DNA of 54,029 nt from an uncultured Clostridium sp. (GCA_947569365.1 CANOSM010000010.1:1-54029); one strand, 5' to 3'. Numbered from the stretch's first letter, positions 24,738 to 35,023 are shown. Notes: generated by a model not told the origin, from the sequence alone. A program made the numbers and translations.

Positions 24738-26510
24738 ATGTTTAAAATTAAATTACATGGAGGAAAGACTGCAGAAGTTGAAGAAAGTATGTATTGGCAT
24801 ACAACATCTCATATTATGGCTCAAGCTGTAAAGAGATTATTTCCTAAAGCTAAATTAACAATAGGACCAGCAATTGAAAATGGATTTTATTATGATTTTG
24901 ATGTAGAAAAACCATTTTCAGAAGATGATCTTATAAAAATTGAAGAAGAAATGAAAAAGATTATCAAAGAAGATTTAGTTTTAGAGAGATTTGAACTACC
25001 AAGAGAAGAATCAATTAAAAAAATGAAAGGATTAGGGGAAGATTATAAAGTAGAGTTAATACAAGAACTTCCAGAAGGAGAAGTAATATCTTTTTATAAA
25101 CAAGGAGATTTTACAGATTTATGTAGAGGACCACATTTACCTTCTACAGGATGTGTTAAAGCTATAAAATTATTATCATCATCAGGAGCTTATTGGAGAG
25201 GTGATGAAAAAAATAAAATGCTTCAAAGAATATATGGAATATCTTTTCCAAAAGCAAGCGAGCTAGAAGAGTATCTTAAAAAATTAGAAGAAGCAAAACA
25301 AAGAGATCATAGAAAAATAGGAAAAGAATTAGAATTATTTATGACACATCCATTAGTTGGATCAGGACTTCCAATGTATTTGCCAAATGGAGCTACTGTT
25401 AGAAGATTACTTGAAAGATATATACAAGATAAAGAAGTAAACTTAGGATATGACCATGTATATACACCATCACTTGCAAATGTTTCATTATATAAAACAA
25501 GTGGACATTGGGATCATTATAAAGAAGATATGTTTCCAGTAATGAAATTAGATAATGAGGAAATAGTACTAAGACCAATGAATTGTCCTCATCATATGTT
25601 AATATATAAAAATAGATTACATTCATATAGAGATCTACCAATTAAAATCGGAGAACTTGCACATGATTTTAGGTATGAAGATAGTGGAAGTGTCTGTGGA
25701 TTAGAGAGAGTTCGTCAAATGTGTCAAAATGATGCACATCTATTTGTAAGACCAGATCAAATAAAAGAAGAATTTGGAAAAGTTGTACAATTAATATTAG
25801 ATGTATACAAAGATTTTGGATTCAAAGATTATGAGTTTAGATTATCTTTAAGAGATAAAAACAATAAAGAGAAATATTTTGATGATGATGAAATGTGGGA
25901 AAAGGCAGAAAGTCAATTAAGAGAAATATTAACAGAATTAGGAGTAAATTTCTATGAAGCAGAAGGGGAGGCAGCTTTTTACGGACCTAAATTAGATGTT
26001 CAAATTAAATCTGCTGTGGGACATGATGTTACAGTATCTACATGTCAGTTAGATTTCTTATTACCAGAGAGATTTGAACTTGAATATATAGGAGAAGATA
26101 ATGAAAAACATAGACCTGTAGTAATTCATAGAGCAATACTTGGTTCACTAGATAGATTTATGTGTTTCTTGATAGAAGAGACAAAAGGAATATTCCCATT
26201 ATGGCTTTCACCACTTCAAGTAAAAGTAATGCCAATATCAGATGCACAAAATGAGTATGCAAAAAAAGTATATTCAGAATTAAAGGCAAATGGTATAAGA
26301 GTTGAAATAGATGATAGAAATGAAAAAATAGGATATAAAATAAGAGAGGCACAACTTGCAAAAGTTCCTTATATGCTAATTCTAGGAGAAAAAGAAGTGG
26401 GGGCAAATGCTGTAGGAGTTCGTTCTAGATCAGATGGAGATATTGGACAAATGGACTTAAAAGAATTTATTTCTAAAATAAAAAAGGAAGAAAAGAATTT
26501 AGGAATGTAA
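24738..26510 (+). CDS. thrS: Threonyl-tRNA synthetase without TGS domain
   Basis: 590 residues, shorter than the usual 635-645. The N-terminal TGS domain is missing; only about 15 residues precede the editing-domain motif [16 protein letters not shown]. The N2 editing domain, class II core ([37 protein letters not shown], a zinc-site Cys/His set) and the anticodon-binding domain are complete. Start ATG 24738 has AAAGGAGG upstream. Regulation is by the T-box. Confidence 0.96.
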   Translation: MFKIKLHGGKTAEVEESMYWHTTSHIMAQAVKRLFPKAKLTIGPAIENGFYYDFDVEKPFSEDDLIKIEEEMKKIIKEDLVLERFELPREESIKKMKGLGEDYKVELIQELPEGEVISFYKQGDFTDLCRGPHLPSTGCVKAIKLLSSSGAYWRGDEKNKMLQRIYGISFPKASELEEYLKKLEEAKQRDHRKIGKELELFMTHPLVGSGLPMYLPNGATVRRLLERYIQDKEVNLGYDHVYTPSLANVSLYKTSGHWDHYKEDMFPVMKLDNEEIVLRPMNCPHHMLIYKNRLHSYRDLPIKIGELAHDFRYEDSGSVCGLERVRQMCQNDAHLFVRPDQIKEEFGKVVQLILDVYKDFGFKDYEFRLSLRDKNNKEKYFDDDEMWEKAESQLREILTELGVNFYEAEGEAAFYGPKLDVQIKSAVGHDVTVSTCQLDFLLPERFELEYIGEDNEKHRPVVIHRAILGSLDRFMCFLIEETKGIFPLWLSPLQVKVMPISDAQNEYAKKVYSELKANGIRVEIDDRNEKIGYKIREAQLAKVPYMLILGEKEVGANAVGVRSRSDGDIGQMDLKEFISKIKKEEKNLGM

Positions 26511-26522
26511 TATAAAATATAG

Positions 26523-26556
26523 AGGAGATTACTTAAGGTGGTAGTCTCCTTTTAAA
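26523..26556 (+). terminator. Terminator of thrS
   Basis: GGAGATTAC / GTAGTCTCC stem with an 8-base loop followed by TTTT, 15 bases after the stop. Confidence 0.8.
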
Positions 26557-26641
26557 ACTCATAAATATAAAAGACGTTAAAAAACTAATATACGATATAG
26601 TATAATAAAATATAATATTAATAGAAATTTTGGAGGTAGAT

Positions 26642-26869
26642 ATGTCTAGACAAGAAAAAACATAATTAATTATATAGTAATATGTATTAATGAGTTTGCA
26701 AAACAATATAAAATTACAAGCAAAGAGGCATATATATATTTTTTTAAGAGATTATAAAGGAATTGAATTTTTGAAGGAAAGTTATGAAGCAGAACATACA
26801 ATAGGAATAGATGATGCTATAGATGATATAAAGCAAGTATGTACTAATAATGGAGGATATATAAAATGA
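26642..26869 (+). pseudogene. DUF3791-like gene, frameshifted
   Basis: After GGAGG and ATG 26642 the frame stops at the eighth codon. The family sequence continues in another frame (YIVICINEFAKQYKITSKEA) and again in a third (YKGIEFLKESYEAEHTIG), ending at TGA 26867-26869. At least two small indels are needed to explain it. No CGG is involved. It overlaps the next gene start by four bases (ATGA), a trace of former coupling. Confidence 0.6.
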
Positions 26870-27287
26870 TATTATATCATGGTTCTAATATTAAAATAAA
26901 ATAGATTTAGCAAAATGCAAATCTTATAAAGATTTTGGAAAAGGTTTTTATTGTACTACAATTAGAAAGCAAGCAGAGTTTATGGCAGAAAGAGTAGTTA
27001 TAAATATAAAGAAGTTTGATAGACCGTCAGAAAAATGGGCAAAATCTATATTAAATAATAGAGATAGGAATTATAAATGTTTAGATAATAAAGAATGTAA
27101 TGCTGATAATAAATATGATTTGGTAATAGGTCCTGTTGTTGCTGATGATATTATCATACTATTTAGAACATTTGTAAATGGTTTAATAGATATAAATATA
27201 TTAATAAAAGAATTTACATATAAGGAATTAACAGATCAGTATTTTTTTCATACTGAAAAAGCACTAAAATATTTAAAAGGAGTATAA
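26866..27287 (+). pseudogene. DUF3990-like gene, frameshifted near its start
   Basis: ATG 26866 starts MILYHGSNIK, the usual DUF3990 opening, then hits TAG after two more codons. The family continues in a different frame (IDLAKCKSYKDFGKGFYCTT ... QAEFMAERVV) and is open to TAA 27287. The intact downstream part covers 101 codons from an internal ATG at 26982. DUF3990 and DUF3791 genes are commonly adjacent, and a toxin/antitoxin-like role has been suggested for such pairs; the biochemical role is unknown to me. Confidence 0.6.
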
Positions 27288-27289
27288 AT

Positions 27290-27492
27290 ATGATACTAGA
27301 AAAGTTAAGTTATTTAGTAGAGTGTATAACACAGGATTTAATACAATATTTGATGGAAGACAATAATATTTCAATGGAAGAAGCTATGGATATCGGTATA
27401 ATGTAAAGATATTTGAACAATTAAATGATTTTGGAACACATCTATATTATGAATCATCAAGTTATGTTTATGAATATATATATATTCTATAA
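27290..27492 (+). pseudogene. Second DUF3791-like gene, frameshifted
   Basis: ATG 27290 encodes LVECITQDLIQYLMEDNNIS and EEAMDIG, then stops; the family tail (IFEQLNDFGTHLYYESSSY) continues in another frame to TAA 27490-27492. The break is at ATCGGTAT, but the CGG is not in the upstream frame, so it does not follow the recoding rule. Nothing is recognised in 27493-27650. Confidence 0.55.
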
Positions 27493-27650
27493 AATATTTA
27501 CTTCTTATGTAAAATGCGCTATAATAATATGTAACTGTAAACAAAATTGTTTATCATATTCAAAGACTAGTTTACCACTTTTGGTATATAAAAAATTTTT
27601 TGAGTCTTTAGTAATATGAGTAGCAAGCCACTTAAAAATGGAGGACTGAA

Positions 27651-28013
27651 ATGAAGAAACTCAAAGGAGCTTTTGGAGATACTGAGGTTACAGAGATAAT
27701 AGATAAATATATCTGTAAACATGCCTTTGTATTAAAAAAAAGAAGGATAATAGTCAGTATTTTTACCAAGAAAGGAAAACTAAAACCAGCTATAATAAAT
27801 CATTTTAATAGCTGGACACACTCATCTCTCTCTAATAGTGAGAGAGATGAGTTATATGCTGTATATCAGATAGAAGGTCAAGGAAAAAAGACAACAGAAT
27901 TTGGTAAGTATATACTTGTTATAGAATCTATTGGTATTGATACAGATAGTACAGATATAAATATAGAAAATACAGAGTGTCTAGAAGAGTTTTATAGGAA
28001 GCTTGCTAATTAA
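27651..28013 (+). CDS. Hypothetical protein, 120 aa
   Basis: A GGAGG-like site precedes ATG 27651. The product is mixed alpha/beta with no membrane segment. The middle (SWTHSSLSNSERDELYA) is encoded by a perfect 12-bp inverted repeat (27821-27851). No family recognised. It has its own terminator, so it is probably monocistronic. Confidence 0.6.
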   Translation: MKKLKGAFGDTEVTEIIDKYICKHAFVLKKRRIIVSIFTKKGKLKPAIINHFNSWTHSSLSNSERDELYAVYQIEGQGKKTTEFGKYILVIESIGIDTDSTDINIENTECLEEFYRKLAN

Positions 28014-28040
28014 TCATCTAATTAACTTTACTTAAGATAA

Positions 28041-28066
28041 AGGGTATCCATATGGATGCCCTTTAT
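28041..28066 (+). terminator. Terminator after the 120-aa gene
   Basis: AAAGGGTATCC / GGATGCCCTTT stem with an ATAT loop and T-rich tail. Confidence 0.75.
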
Positions 28067-28203
28067 TAAATTCTTATATATATTTTTTTAATTTTTATTT
28101 TTATTTTATAATAAAATATTCTTGGAAAAAAATATATAATATGATATACTAAATTAAATTTTGAGAAAAATATGTAAAAGTTAAAGAGGGAAGGTACTAA
28201 AGG

Positions 28204-30624
28204 TTGGCAACGAAACAAGATATGAACGAAAAATTAGATTTCCTTGGATTAGATTTAGAGGATTTACCAAAATTTCTAACAGACATAAAACCTATACAAT
28301 TTAATCCATCGAGATTAAATAATGATAAAGAATTAAAAGTATATAAATATGTATCAATAAAAGATATAGACATATATTGTACACCAGCGTATAGAGATGA
28401 TCCAATAAGAGAAAAATATACAAAAGCCACTCCACTTGCAAGCTATCTACAGAAACCAAAAAGTGGCGAAGACTTTGAAAAACAAAAAGACTTTTTTAGA
28501 ATGTTAGAAGATTTTTCAATAGAAGAATTCTATGAAATAAATGATAGACAAAATGAAATGAATAATGATATTCCATTTAAAGTATTCTATCCAAGAAATC
28601 AATTATGGCAAATATATTATTCAGAAGAGACAGATAAATATTTTATGCTTGTTTCTACAAAAGAAGATACATATTCAGAATTATTTTATTTATTAAAAAA
28701 GCAAATAGAGTTAAGTAATTCTAAATCAAGAAGAAAAAGTGAAACAATATATGTTCCAATAAGCTATGTTAATTATAATGAACTAATACTTACAAATAAA
28801 CAAATAAATGATATTGAAAATTATTTATGGGTATTTACAAAAAACTGGCCATTAGTATATGAGGTGCATGATCAAAAAGACAATGTATCTCTTCAAATTG
28901 TTGGAGAAACATATGTATATGAAAATCTAAAGACTACTTATAAAGTAGTACTTAATTCAAAAGAAGAAGGAATTGAATTCTATAAACTAATAAAAGCATT
29001 ATTTATATTACAGACAGAACTTTCAAATAGATATAAGTTCAAAACACAAATAGATAATAGTAATTCATTAGAATTTACATATGAAGAGAAAGTATTAACA
29101 TTTGATGAGCTTGCAAAATTTGTAAAGGATAAGTATATAGAAACTGAACAGGAAATAAAAATTTTATCAAAAGAAAAATATGAATCTGAAAAAAAGTTAA
29201 ATGTGTTAAAAGATGAAGTTAGAGATAAAGAAACAGAATATTTTAAAAAGCAAAAGGAAATATCAACATATTTAGAATATAAAAAGACCTTTTTTGGAAA
29301 AGTTAAATACTTTTTTAAAAGCGGTAGTAAAAAAGCTAAAGAAAAAGAGCAAGAAGAAGCTAATAAAAAGGAATTACAAAAACTTAAGGAAGATTTTAAA
29401 AAGAACAGGGAAGAAAGAAATAAAAAAGATGAACTATTTGAAGATGAGTCAAAAGAATCTGAGAAAAAATACTATACAATAGATGACTTAGTAAGTATAA
29501 ATAAGATATATGAAAAGACAATAAGAAATGTAAATGATATAAAACAAGATATAAAAGCTTTAAATTTAAAACTAGTAAATATATCTAAAAAAATAGAAAA
29601 TGCTACATTATATATTAATGAAATAGATAATCATAGAAAAAGTATTTTTGATTTTTGGAAATTTGCTAATAAAGACGAGATGTTAGAGCTTGAAGTTGGA
29701 AATGAAATGCCTACTATGTCCAAAGAAAAGTTTAAAAGAAAATTTGATTTTGAATCTGATTTTGAAGATTTAGGAGTAAATGTAGATAAATCTCAAAGAG
29801 TAAAATTATCAAAGAGTGAAATTGATAATTTATTTATATTAACAGATGAAGAATTATTACCAATTATCAATATGCTTAAAGCTGAGGATATGGATAAAGA
29901 TATTATCGAAGAAGTATTTATGAACTTAAAAAAAGAATATTCCAAAACAGTTCTTCAAGGAAAAGAAGATTCGTTTAATGTAATGGGTTCAATGAAAGAT
30001 GATATGACACAATTAAAATATATTGGAAATAAGAGTCATAGAGAAAATGAAAAGGATAAATATCATATATTAAATATAGATAAGAAAATTGATGTATTTG
30101 ACTTTACTGAAAGACTACAATTAATAGTACATTCACTTTCAGAATCTTTTGCCAAAATCAAGTCAAATTATGATATGCCAATGTATAAGATAATTCCTAT
30201 AAATGATAAAGTTCATAAAACAGGATTTGAGTTTTATAATTTTGATATAGAAAGAGAATTAGAACAATATAAACATAAAGAAGAAAGTGCAATAAAGCTT
30301 ATAAAAATAAACATAAAAGAAGATATGCCACTTGTTTATATGTCAAATATAATATTTTTTGATAATACAAATAATACTCTTCCAAAGGGTATGAATTTGT
30401 CAACAAAGGCACTAATTGATTGTGATAGAATTGAATTTGAACTTATAAAGAAAACAAAATTTAAAACAAATAAATATTTTAATGAGATAAATCAAAGTGA
30501 TAAACCAAGAATTGTATATATATATTTTGAAGAATATAATATATCTGTAAAAGAAATAGAAAAAAGGGAAAATAAAATAGAAGAAATAGAAAATAGAAAA
30601 GATAAGAAAAACGAAGAAAATTAA
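28204..30624 (+). CDS. Large hypothetical coiled-coil protein, 806 aa
   Basis: It starts at TTG 28204, about ten bases after GAGGGAAGG; ATG 28222 is an alternative. No signal peptide or membrane segment is visible. Residues 1-310 look globular, with YYSEETDKYFMLVSTKED and WPLVYEVHDQKDNVSLQIVG. A charged coiled coil covers roughly 305-485. A second, globular and acidic part runs to about 785, ending in a short Lys/Glu helix. It is an intracellular protein of unknown role, possibly a structural or scaffold protein. It lies directly upstream of the OLE RNA promoter. Confidence 0.75.
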   Translation: MATKQDMNEKLDFLGLDLEDLPKFLTDIKPIQFNPSRLNNDKELKVYKYVSIKDIDIYCTPAYRDDPIREKYTKATPLASYLQKPKSGEDFEKQKDFFRMLEDFSIEEFYEINDRQNEMNNDIPFKVFYPRNQLWQIYYSEETDKYFMLVSTKEDTYSELFYLLKKQIELSNSKSRRKSETIYVPISYVNYNELILTNKQINDIENYLWVFTKNWPLVYEVHDQKDNVSLQIVGETYVYENLKTTYKVVLNSKEEGIEFYKLIKALFILQTELSNRYKFKTQIDNSNSLEFTYEEKVLTFDELAKFVKDKYIETEQEIKILSKEKYESEKKLNVLKDEVRDKETEYFKKQKEISTYLEYKKTFFGKVKYFFKSGSKKAKEKEQEEANKKELQKLKEDFKKNREERNKKDELFEDESKESEKKYYTIDDLVSINKIYEKTIRNVNDIKQDIKALNLKLVNISKKIENATLYINEIDNHRKSIFDFWKFANKDEMLELEVGNEMPTMSKEKFKRKFDFESDFEDLGVNVDKSQRVKLSKSEIDNLFILTDEELLPIINMLKAEDMDKDIIEEVFMNLKKEYSKTVLQGKEDSFNVMGSMKDDMTQLKYIGNKSHRENEKDKYHILNIDKKIDVFDFTERLQLIVHSLSESFAKIKSNYDMPMYKIIPINDKVHKTGFEFYNFDIERELEQYKHKEESAIKLIKINIKEDMPLVYMSNIIFFDNTNNTLPKGMNLSTKALIDCDRIEFELIKKTKFKTNKYFNEINQSDKPRIVYIYFEEYNISVKEIEKRENKIEEIENRKDKKNEEN

Positions 30625-30717
30625 AGTAAAATAAAGAAAAATATTAAAAAGAGTAGAATATAAAAACATAAAAGCAGGAATGTTTTGGAAGAAAATATAT
30701 TTGGCAAAAAACAATTC

Positions 30718-30746
30718 TTGCTTACTTTTTTTTGTCATGTTATAAT
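30718..30746 (+). promoter_or_regulatory. Promoter of the OLE RNA
   Basis: TTGCTT (30718-30723), a 17-base spacer and TATAAT (30741-30746). The predicted start near 30753 lies just before the structured region. Confidence 0.65.
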
Positions 30747-30752
30747 CTAAAA

Positions 30753-31325
30753 GATGGTGCATTATTCTAGTTGTGCTTTCTATTATGAGGGTGGGGCTAA
30801 AAATCCACAAATGGTATTTGAATCGTAGTTTTTAGACTATGCGCAAGACGCCAAGCTTGTGTGTACCTAGAAATATAGGTGATAGGGTAGTATATAATGG
30901 CATATATATAATTCCCTTGAGTCGTTGTTATTTGTTTTTCACTTTACGAATGACATTTGATTTAATGCAGTGTATTTATACACACTACCTGTCTTGAGTG
31001 GTAGTATTGGGATTAATCACATATTAAGATTGGATTCCGGCCAGATGAATATCTTAAGATTATGAAACTATTATTGCAAAAAAGACTAATAATAGGTTTT
31101 AGTACATTAAGGAAAACTTCTAGAATGTTAAATCAACTAATATGATTTTGAAAGCTTTTGGATTAAGGTACGGAATTAAGTGGCGATCTAGCTTTCTTTC
31201 AAAAAGAATGTTTCTTTTAAATGGAAACGGCTAATCAGTAATGAGAAGTAAGAAACAGAGAAATTCTGCTAGACCTAAACCGTAAAATTTACTTAAGCTT
31301 TTACCATCTATTATAAATATATGTG
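30753..31325 (+). ncRNA. ole: OLE RNA (ornate large extremophilic RNA)
   Basis: About 570 bases without a usable reading frame and with a clearly higher GC share than its surroundings. It contains many inverted repeats, GAGGGTGGGGCTAAAA-type conserved blocks and ends just before the oapA gene. OLE RNAs are about 600 nt and are almost always followed by the gene for OapA, a small membrane protein that anchors the RNA. The gene behind fits OapA well. I identify it from position, size and composition; the exact ends are approximate. Confidence 0.75.
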
Positions 31326-31337
31326 GAGAAAACTAAT

Positions 31338-31886
31338 ATGAGCAAAAATAAAAAAGACAAAAAAGGGAAACAATCAGAGTATAAATGGTTTGTGACAATA
31401 TTTATAACTACTTTTATTCTCTCTTTATTTTTTTCTTATTTATCATCAGTAGCATTAAATGATTTAAAAGTAATACCAGCAACTATACTATTAATAATTA
31501 TAATATTAGTTGGTATCATGTTTGATATAATAGGTGTTTCAGTTACTGTAGCAAATGAGGAAAATTTTCATGCAATGGCAACTAAAAAGGCAAAAGGAGC
31601 CAAAACATCAATTAAACTAATAAAAGCTTCTGCTAAAGTTGCTAATATATGTGCTGATGTAATTGGAGACATATGTGGAGTATTAAGTGGTGCAGTAAGT
31701 GCAGTAGTTACATTAAAGATTACAAGTGCTATGGCTCTTGGCTTTGATATTCAGTTTATGATGAGTGCATTTGTTGCTTCATTAACAGTTGGAGGCAAAG
31801 CTATAGGTAAGGGTATAGCACAAAAGTATAGTACAAATATTGTAGCTTTTTGTGGTAAAGTTTTAAGCTTTTCTGAAAATAAATAA
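31338..31886 (+). CDS. oapA: OLE-associated protein A (membrane protein)
   Basis: 182 residues starting at ATG 31338 with GGAG nine bases upstream; a GTG at 31323 is less likely because it overlaps the ribosome site. A basic N terminus (KNKKDKKGKQSEYK) is followed by two membrane segments, a Lys/Ala-rich loop (ATKKAKGAKTSIKLIKASAK) and two more hydrophobic segments. This layout is that of OapA, which binds OLE RNA at the membrane and affects responses to magnesium, alcohol and cold stress. Its place right after the RNA is diagnostic. Confidence 0.82.
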   Translation: MSKNKKDKKGKQSEYKWFVTIFITTFILSLFFSYLSSVALNDLKVIPATILLIIIILVGIMFDIIGVSVTVANEENFHAMATKKAKGAKTSIKLIKASAKVANICADVIGDICGVLSGAVSAVVTLKITSAMALGFDIQFMMSAFVASLTVGGKAIGKGIAQKYSTNIVAFCGKVLSFSENK

Positions 31887-31897
31887 AATATATTAAA

Positions 31898-31935
31898 AGT
31901 CTTAATTATTTCTATATAATTAAGATTTTTTTATT
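31898..31935 (+). terminator. Terminator of the ole-oapA unit
   Basis: TCTTAATTAT / ATAATTAAGA stem followed by TTTTTTT. Confidence 0.8.
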
Positions 31936-32024
31936 ACTTAATTAATAATAATATAACAAGTATAATATAATTTTATTATACTGTAATAAAATATATTGAA
32001 TTAAAAACAGGAAGGAGAAATATT

Positions 32025-32585
32025 GTGAGTATTATAGAGATAGTATGTATTTCTGTAGGTTTAGCAATGGATGCTTTTGCTATAGCCATTTGTAAGGGTT
32101 TATCTATGAAAAAATTAGACTGGAAGAAAGTAATTATAATAGGGTCATATTTTGGAATATTTCAGTCATTAATGCCTATAGCAGGATATTTTTTGGGAAC
32201 AACTTTTGAAACATTAGTAAGTAAGATAGATCATTGGATTACATTTATATTATTATTTTTTATAGGATTAAATATGATAAGAGAGTCTTTGGAAGTTGAA
32301 AGCAAAAATTGTAATGATGATGTTAGTTTTAAAACAATGATAATACTTGCAATTGCAACAAGTATAGATGCATTTGCTGTTGGTGTAACATTTGCCTTTT
32401 TTAAAGTTAAATTATTCTTAGCAGTAATCATGATAGGAATTATAACATTTATATTATCTATTTTAGGTGTGAAAATAGGAAATAAATTTGGAAGAAAATA
32501 TGAAAATAAAGCTGAATTTATTGGTGGATGTGTCCTTATAGTAATGGGAGTAGAAATGTTAGTAGAACATTTAGGAATATTATAA
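32025..32585 (+). CDS. mntP: Manganese efflux pump MntP
   Basis: 186 residues beginning with GTG 32025 behind AAGGAG. Six membrane helices and the two family motifs ([14 protein letters not shown] near residue 12, [13 protein letters not shown] near 107) with the conserved Asp residues. It exports Mn(II). No yybP-ykoY riboswitch is visible in the 140 bases upstream. It sits convergent to the radical SAM gene, three bases apart. Confidence 0.92.
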   Translation: MSIIEIVCISVGLAMDAFAIAICKGLSMKKLDWKKVIIIGSYFGIFQSLMPIAGYFLGTTFETLVSKIDHWITFILLFFIGLNMIRESLEVESKNCNDDVSFKTMIILAIATSIDAFAVGVTFAFFKVKLFLAVIMIGIITFILSILGVKIGNKFGRKYENKAEFIGGCVLIVMGVEMLVEHLGIL

Positions 32586-32588
32586 TAA

Positions 32589-33506
32589 TTATTTTGTTTT
32601 ATAATATTTACCTTGATAACTATTATTTTCTCTCATTAGTTTATCAAGTCCATTTAATATCCATTTTTTATGCAGATTCCAATCAGGGGCGAGTAATAGA
32701 TTTTTAGGGGCATCTCCAGATATTCTATGTATTATAATTTCTGGTTTTATATGATTTATTATATATTCTACTTGATTTAAGTAATAGTCTAAAGTTATTG
32801 GAGTATATTTATGATTTTTATACATTGTGGCAAGTTTAGTATTTTCTAGTACATATGTAGAATGTATCTTTAATCCTTGAATATTTATGCTATTTAATAG
32901 ATTTATTGTACTTTTAATATCTGTAAATTTTTCATTTGGAAGTCCTATCATTATATGAGTGATTATATCAATATTATATTTGTTAAGAATAGACACTGCT
33001 TTTATAAATTGATTAGTAGTATAGCATCTATTTATGATATTTCCTATTGAATCATTAGAAGTTTGCAAACCAAGTTCTACAGACATATAATATTTGTCAG
33101 AATAAGTACTTAGAAGTTTGCAAATTTCTTCTGTAATACAATCAGGCCTTGTTGCTATAGATAATCCAACAATTCTATCATCAATTAGTGCAGAATCATA
33201 TTTCTCTTTTAATATATTTAAAGAGGCATAGGTATTAGTAAAATTTTGAAAATAAGCAATAAATTTATTGGCTCTTTGGCCACGATAACTATTTAAAAAA
33301 TTATATATTTGCTGATTAATAGGAATTGAGTTATTCATATGTTCACCAGATCCTCTATTGCTACAAAAAATACAACCAGAATTACTTAATGTACCATCTC
33401 TATTTGGACAGCTAAATCCAGCATCAATACATATTTTTAAAGTCTTTTCGCCAAATTTATTTTTTAAATATTCACTTAACTTTTTATATCTTAAATTTGT
33501 TTCCAT
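32589..33506 (-). CDS. Radical SAM protein, TIGR01212/YtqA family
   Basis: 305 residues. The family's cysteine motif is FSCPNRDGTLSNSGCIFC, with a final CxxC pair that binds the [4Fe-4S] cluster. It is followed by FQNFTNTYA, GLSIATRPDCI and VELGLQTSNDS. The Elp3-like core is complete and length is normal. Substrate unknown; members are thought to act on tRNA or small molecules. It is convergent with mntP and alone in its transcript. Confidence 0.92.
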   Translation of the reverse strand: METNLRYKKLSEYLKNKFGEKTLKICIDAGFSCPNRDGTLSNSGCIFCSNRGSGEHMNNSIPINQQIYNFLNSYRGQRANKFIAYFQNFTNTYASLNILKEKYDSALIDDRIVGLSIATRPDCITEEICKLLSTYSDKYYMSVELGLQTSNDSIGNIINRCYTTNQFIKAVSILNKYNIDIITHIMIGLPNEKFTDIKSTINLLNSINIQGLKIHSTYVLENTKLATMYKNHKYTPITLDYYLNQVEYIINHIKPEIIIHRISGDAPKNLLLAPDWNLHKKWILNGLDKLMRENNSYQGKYYKTK

Positions 33507-33667
33507 AATATGAGTATAACAGTATTATTTTTATAAAACAATACAATTTTTTCAAATTTTGTATAAGAAAAATATAAAAAATGTAAAAAATACTTGATTT
33601 TAAGCAAAAAAGAGAGTACAATTGAAAAGACGTCTGGAAGAAAAAGGAAAAATCGGAGGTTATCTTT

Positions 33668-35023
33668 ATGACTTATCTTGATAAATTAAATTGTGATATT
33701 CTAAAGAATAATAATTTTATGTTAATTGGAATATTAATAATATTTATATTTTTATTTAACTATTTTTTAATGAAAATCACTATAAATTTATTTAAATTAA
33801 AGAAAAGCAAAGAAAAAGAAACTATAGTGTGGTTAACAACCTCTGCTATTATTTGTGTTAGTAAAATCTGGATGCCAGTACAATATTTTATAATTATTAA
33901 TGTTATAACAATTATAATAGGAATGTATTATATATTAAATAAAAATTTAGAGATGACTATAATATCAAGTGTATTAGATAGTTCATTACTAATTGTTGGT
34001 GAAATTATTTTTTCAAATATATTTAAAGTTTTGTATATGGAAGAAAATGATGTATATATGAAATTTTATAGATTAAGTTTAGTAAGCTTTATAATAATAT
34101 TATTTATTCTATCATTTATTATTATAAAGAAGTTTAATTTAAGAATAGATCTAAAAAATATATCAAACTCTAAAAATAAAAAATCGATAATATTAGAGGG
34201 AATAATATGTTGTAGTGTTATCTTTTTAAACTCTTTAGGGCTAGTATTCTTAGATGATAAGTTTATAATTCCAATTGCTGTAATGGATATTATTGTATTA
34301 GGATATTATTATTTAAGAGATGCGGCTAAGGTAAATGAAATAGATGCTACTAATTTAAAAATAAAGAATTTAGAATTTTATAATAATAATTTAAGTGCTA
34401 TGTATGATGAAATTCGTTCATTTAAACATGATTTTATTAATATTATTCAAGGATTAGGTGGTTATATAAAAACAAATGATTTAGAAGGATTAAAAAAGAT
34501 GTATGAAAAGCTACAAGAAAATCTAAAAGAAATAAATAATATAGAAATGCTTAATCCAGATATAATTAATGATCCAGCTCTGTATAATATATTAAATACT
34601 AAATATGGTATAGCTAAAGAGTGCGGAGTAGATATGGAAATAGAAGTAATGATTGATTTTAAAGAACTAGATGTTGATAGATTAGATTTATGTAGAATAT
34701 TTGGTATATTACTTGATAATGCAATAGAAGCTGCAAAAGAATGTGATAAAAAAGAAGTATATATAAAGTTTTATAAAGATATAGAAAAAGATAGAAATCT
34801 AATAAAAATAGAAAATACATATAAAAACAGAGATATAGACATAAATAGAATATTTGATAAAGAGTACACTTCAAAATCAGAAAAAAACTCACATGGGTTA
34901 GGACTTTGGAGAGCAAAGAAAATATTGAATAAAAATAATAACTTAAACTTAAGTTCTAGTAAGGGTATTACATTTGTTCAACAATTAGAAATATATGATA
35001 GTAAAGTTTTAACAAAAGTATAG
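33668..35023 (+). CDS. AgrC-like sensor histidine kinase (GHKL type)
   Basis: 451 residues with a CGGAGG ribosome site. Six or seven membrane helices cover about residues 15-215. The kinase part has the phospho-His box SFKHDFINIIQGLGG near 255, the N box FGILLDNAIEAAKE near 345 and the G box SHGLGLWRAKKIL near 410. This pattern is the AgrC/quorum-sensing group. No LytTR-type response regulator or peptide gene lies beside it, so it is an orphan here. The signal is unknown. Confidence 0.88.
   Translation: MTYLDKLNCDILKNNNFMLIGILIIFIFLFNYFLMKITINLFKLKKSKEKETIVWLTTSAIICVSKIWMPVQYFIIINVITIIIGMYYILNKNLEMTIISSVLDSSLLIVGEIIFSNIFKVLYMEENDVYMKFYRLSLVSFIIILFILSFIIIKKFNLRIDLKNISNSKNKKSIILEGIICCSVIFLNSLGLVFLDDKFIIPIAVMDIIVLGYYYLRDAAKVNEIDATNLKIKNLEFYNNNLSAMYDEIRSFKHDFINIIQGLGGYIKTNDLEGLKKMYEKLQENLKEINNIEMLNPDIINDPALYNILNTKYGIAKECGVDMEIEVMIDFKELDVDRLDLCRIFGILLDNAIEAAKECDKKEVYIKFYKDIEKDRNLIKIENTYKNRDIDINRIFDKEYTSKSEKNSHGLGLWRAKKILNKNNNLNLSSSKGITFVQQLEIYDSKVLTKV

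Noticed and set aside
27392..27397. ATCGGT in the second DUF3791 gene as a CGG frameshift site
   Set aside because: The CGG is in phase with the downstream frame, not the upstream one, so a +1 skip does not join the halves.
27425..27619. Possible 64-codon gene after the DUF3791 remnant
   Set aside because: It lies partly within the DUF3791 tail in another frame, lacks a ribosome site, and has no recognisable protein character.
31898..32024. Manganese riboswitch (yybP-ykoY) before mntP
   Set aside because: The gap holds only the oapA terminator and AT-rich sequence; none of the conserved riboswitch elements is visible.
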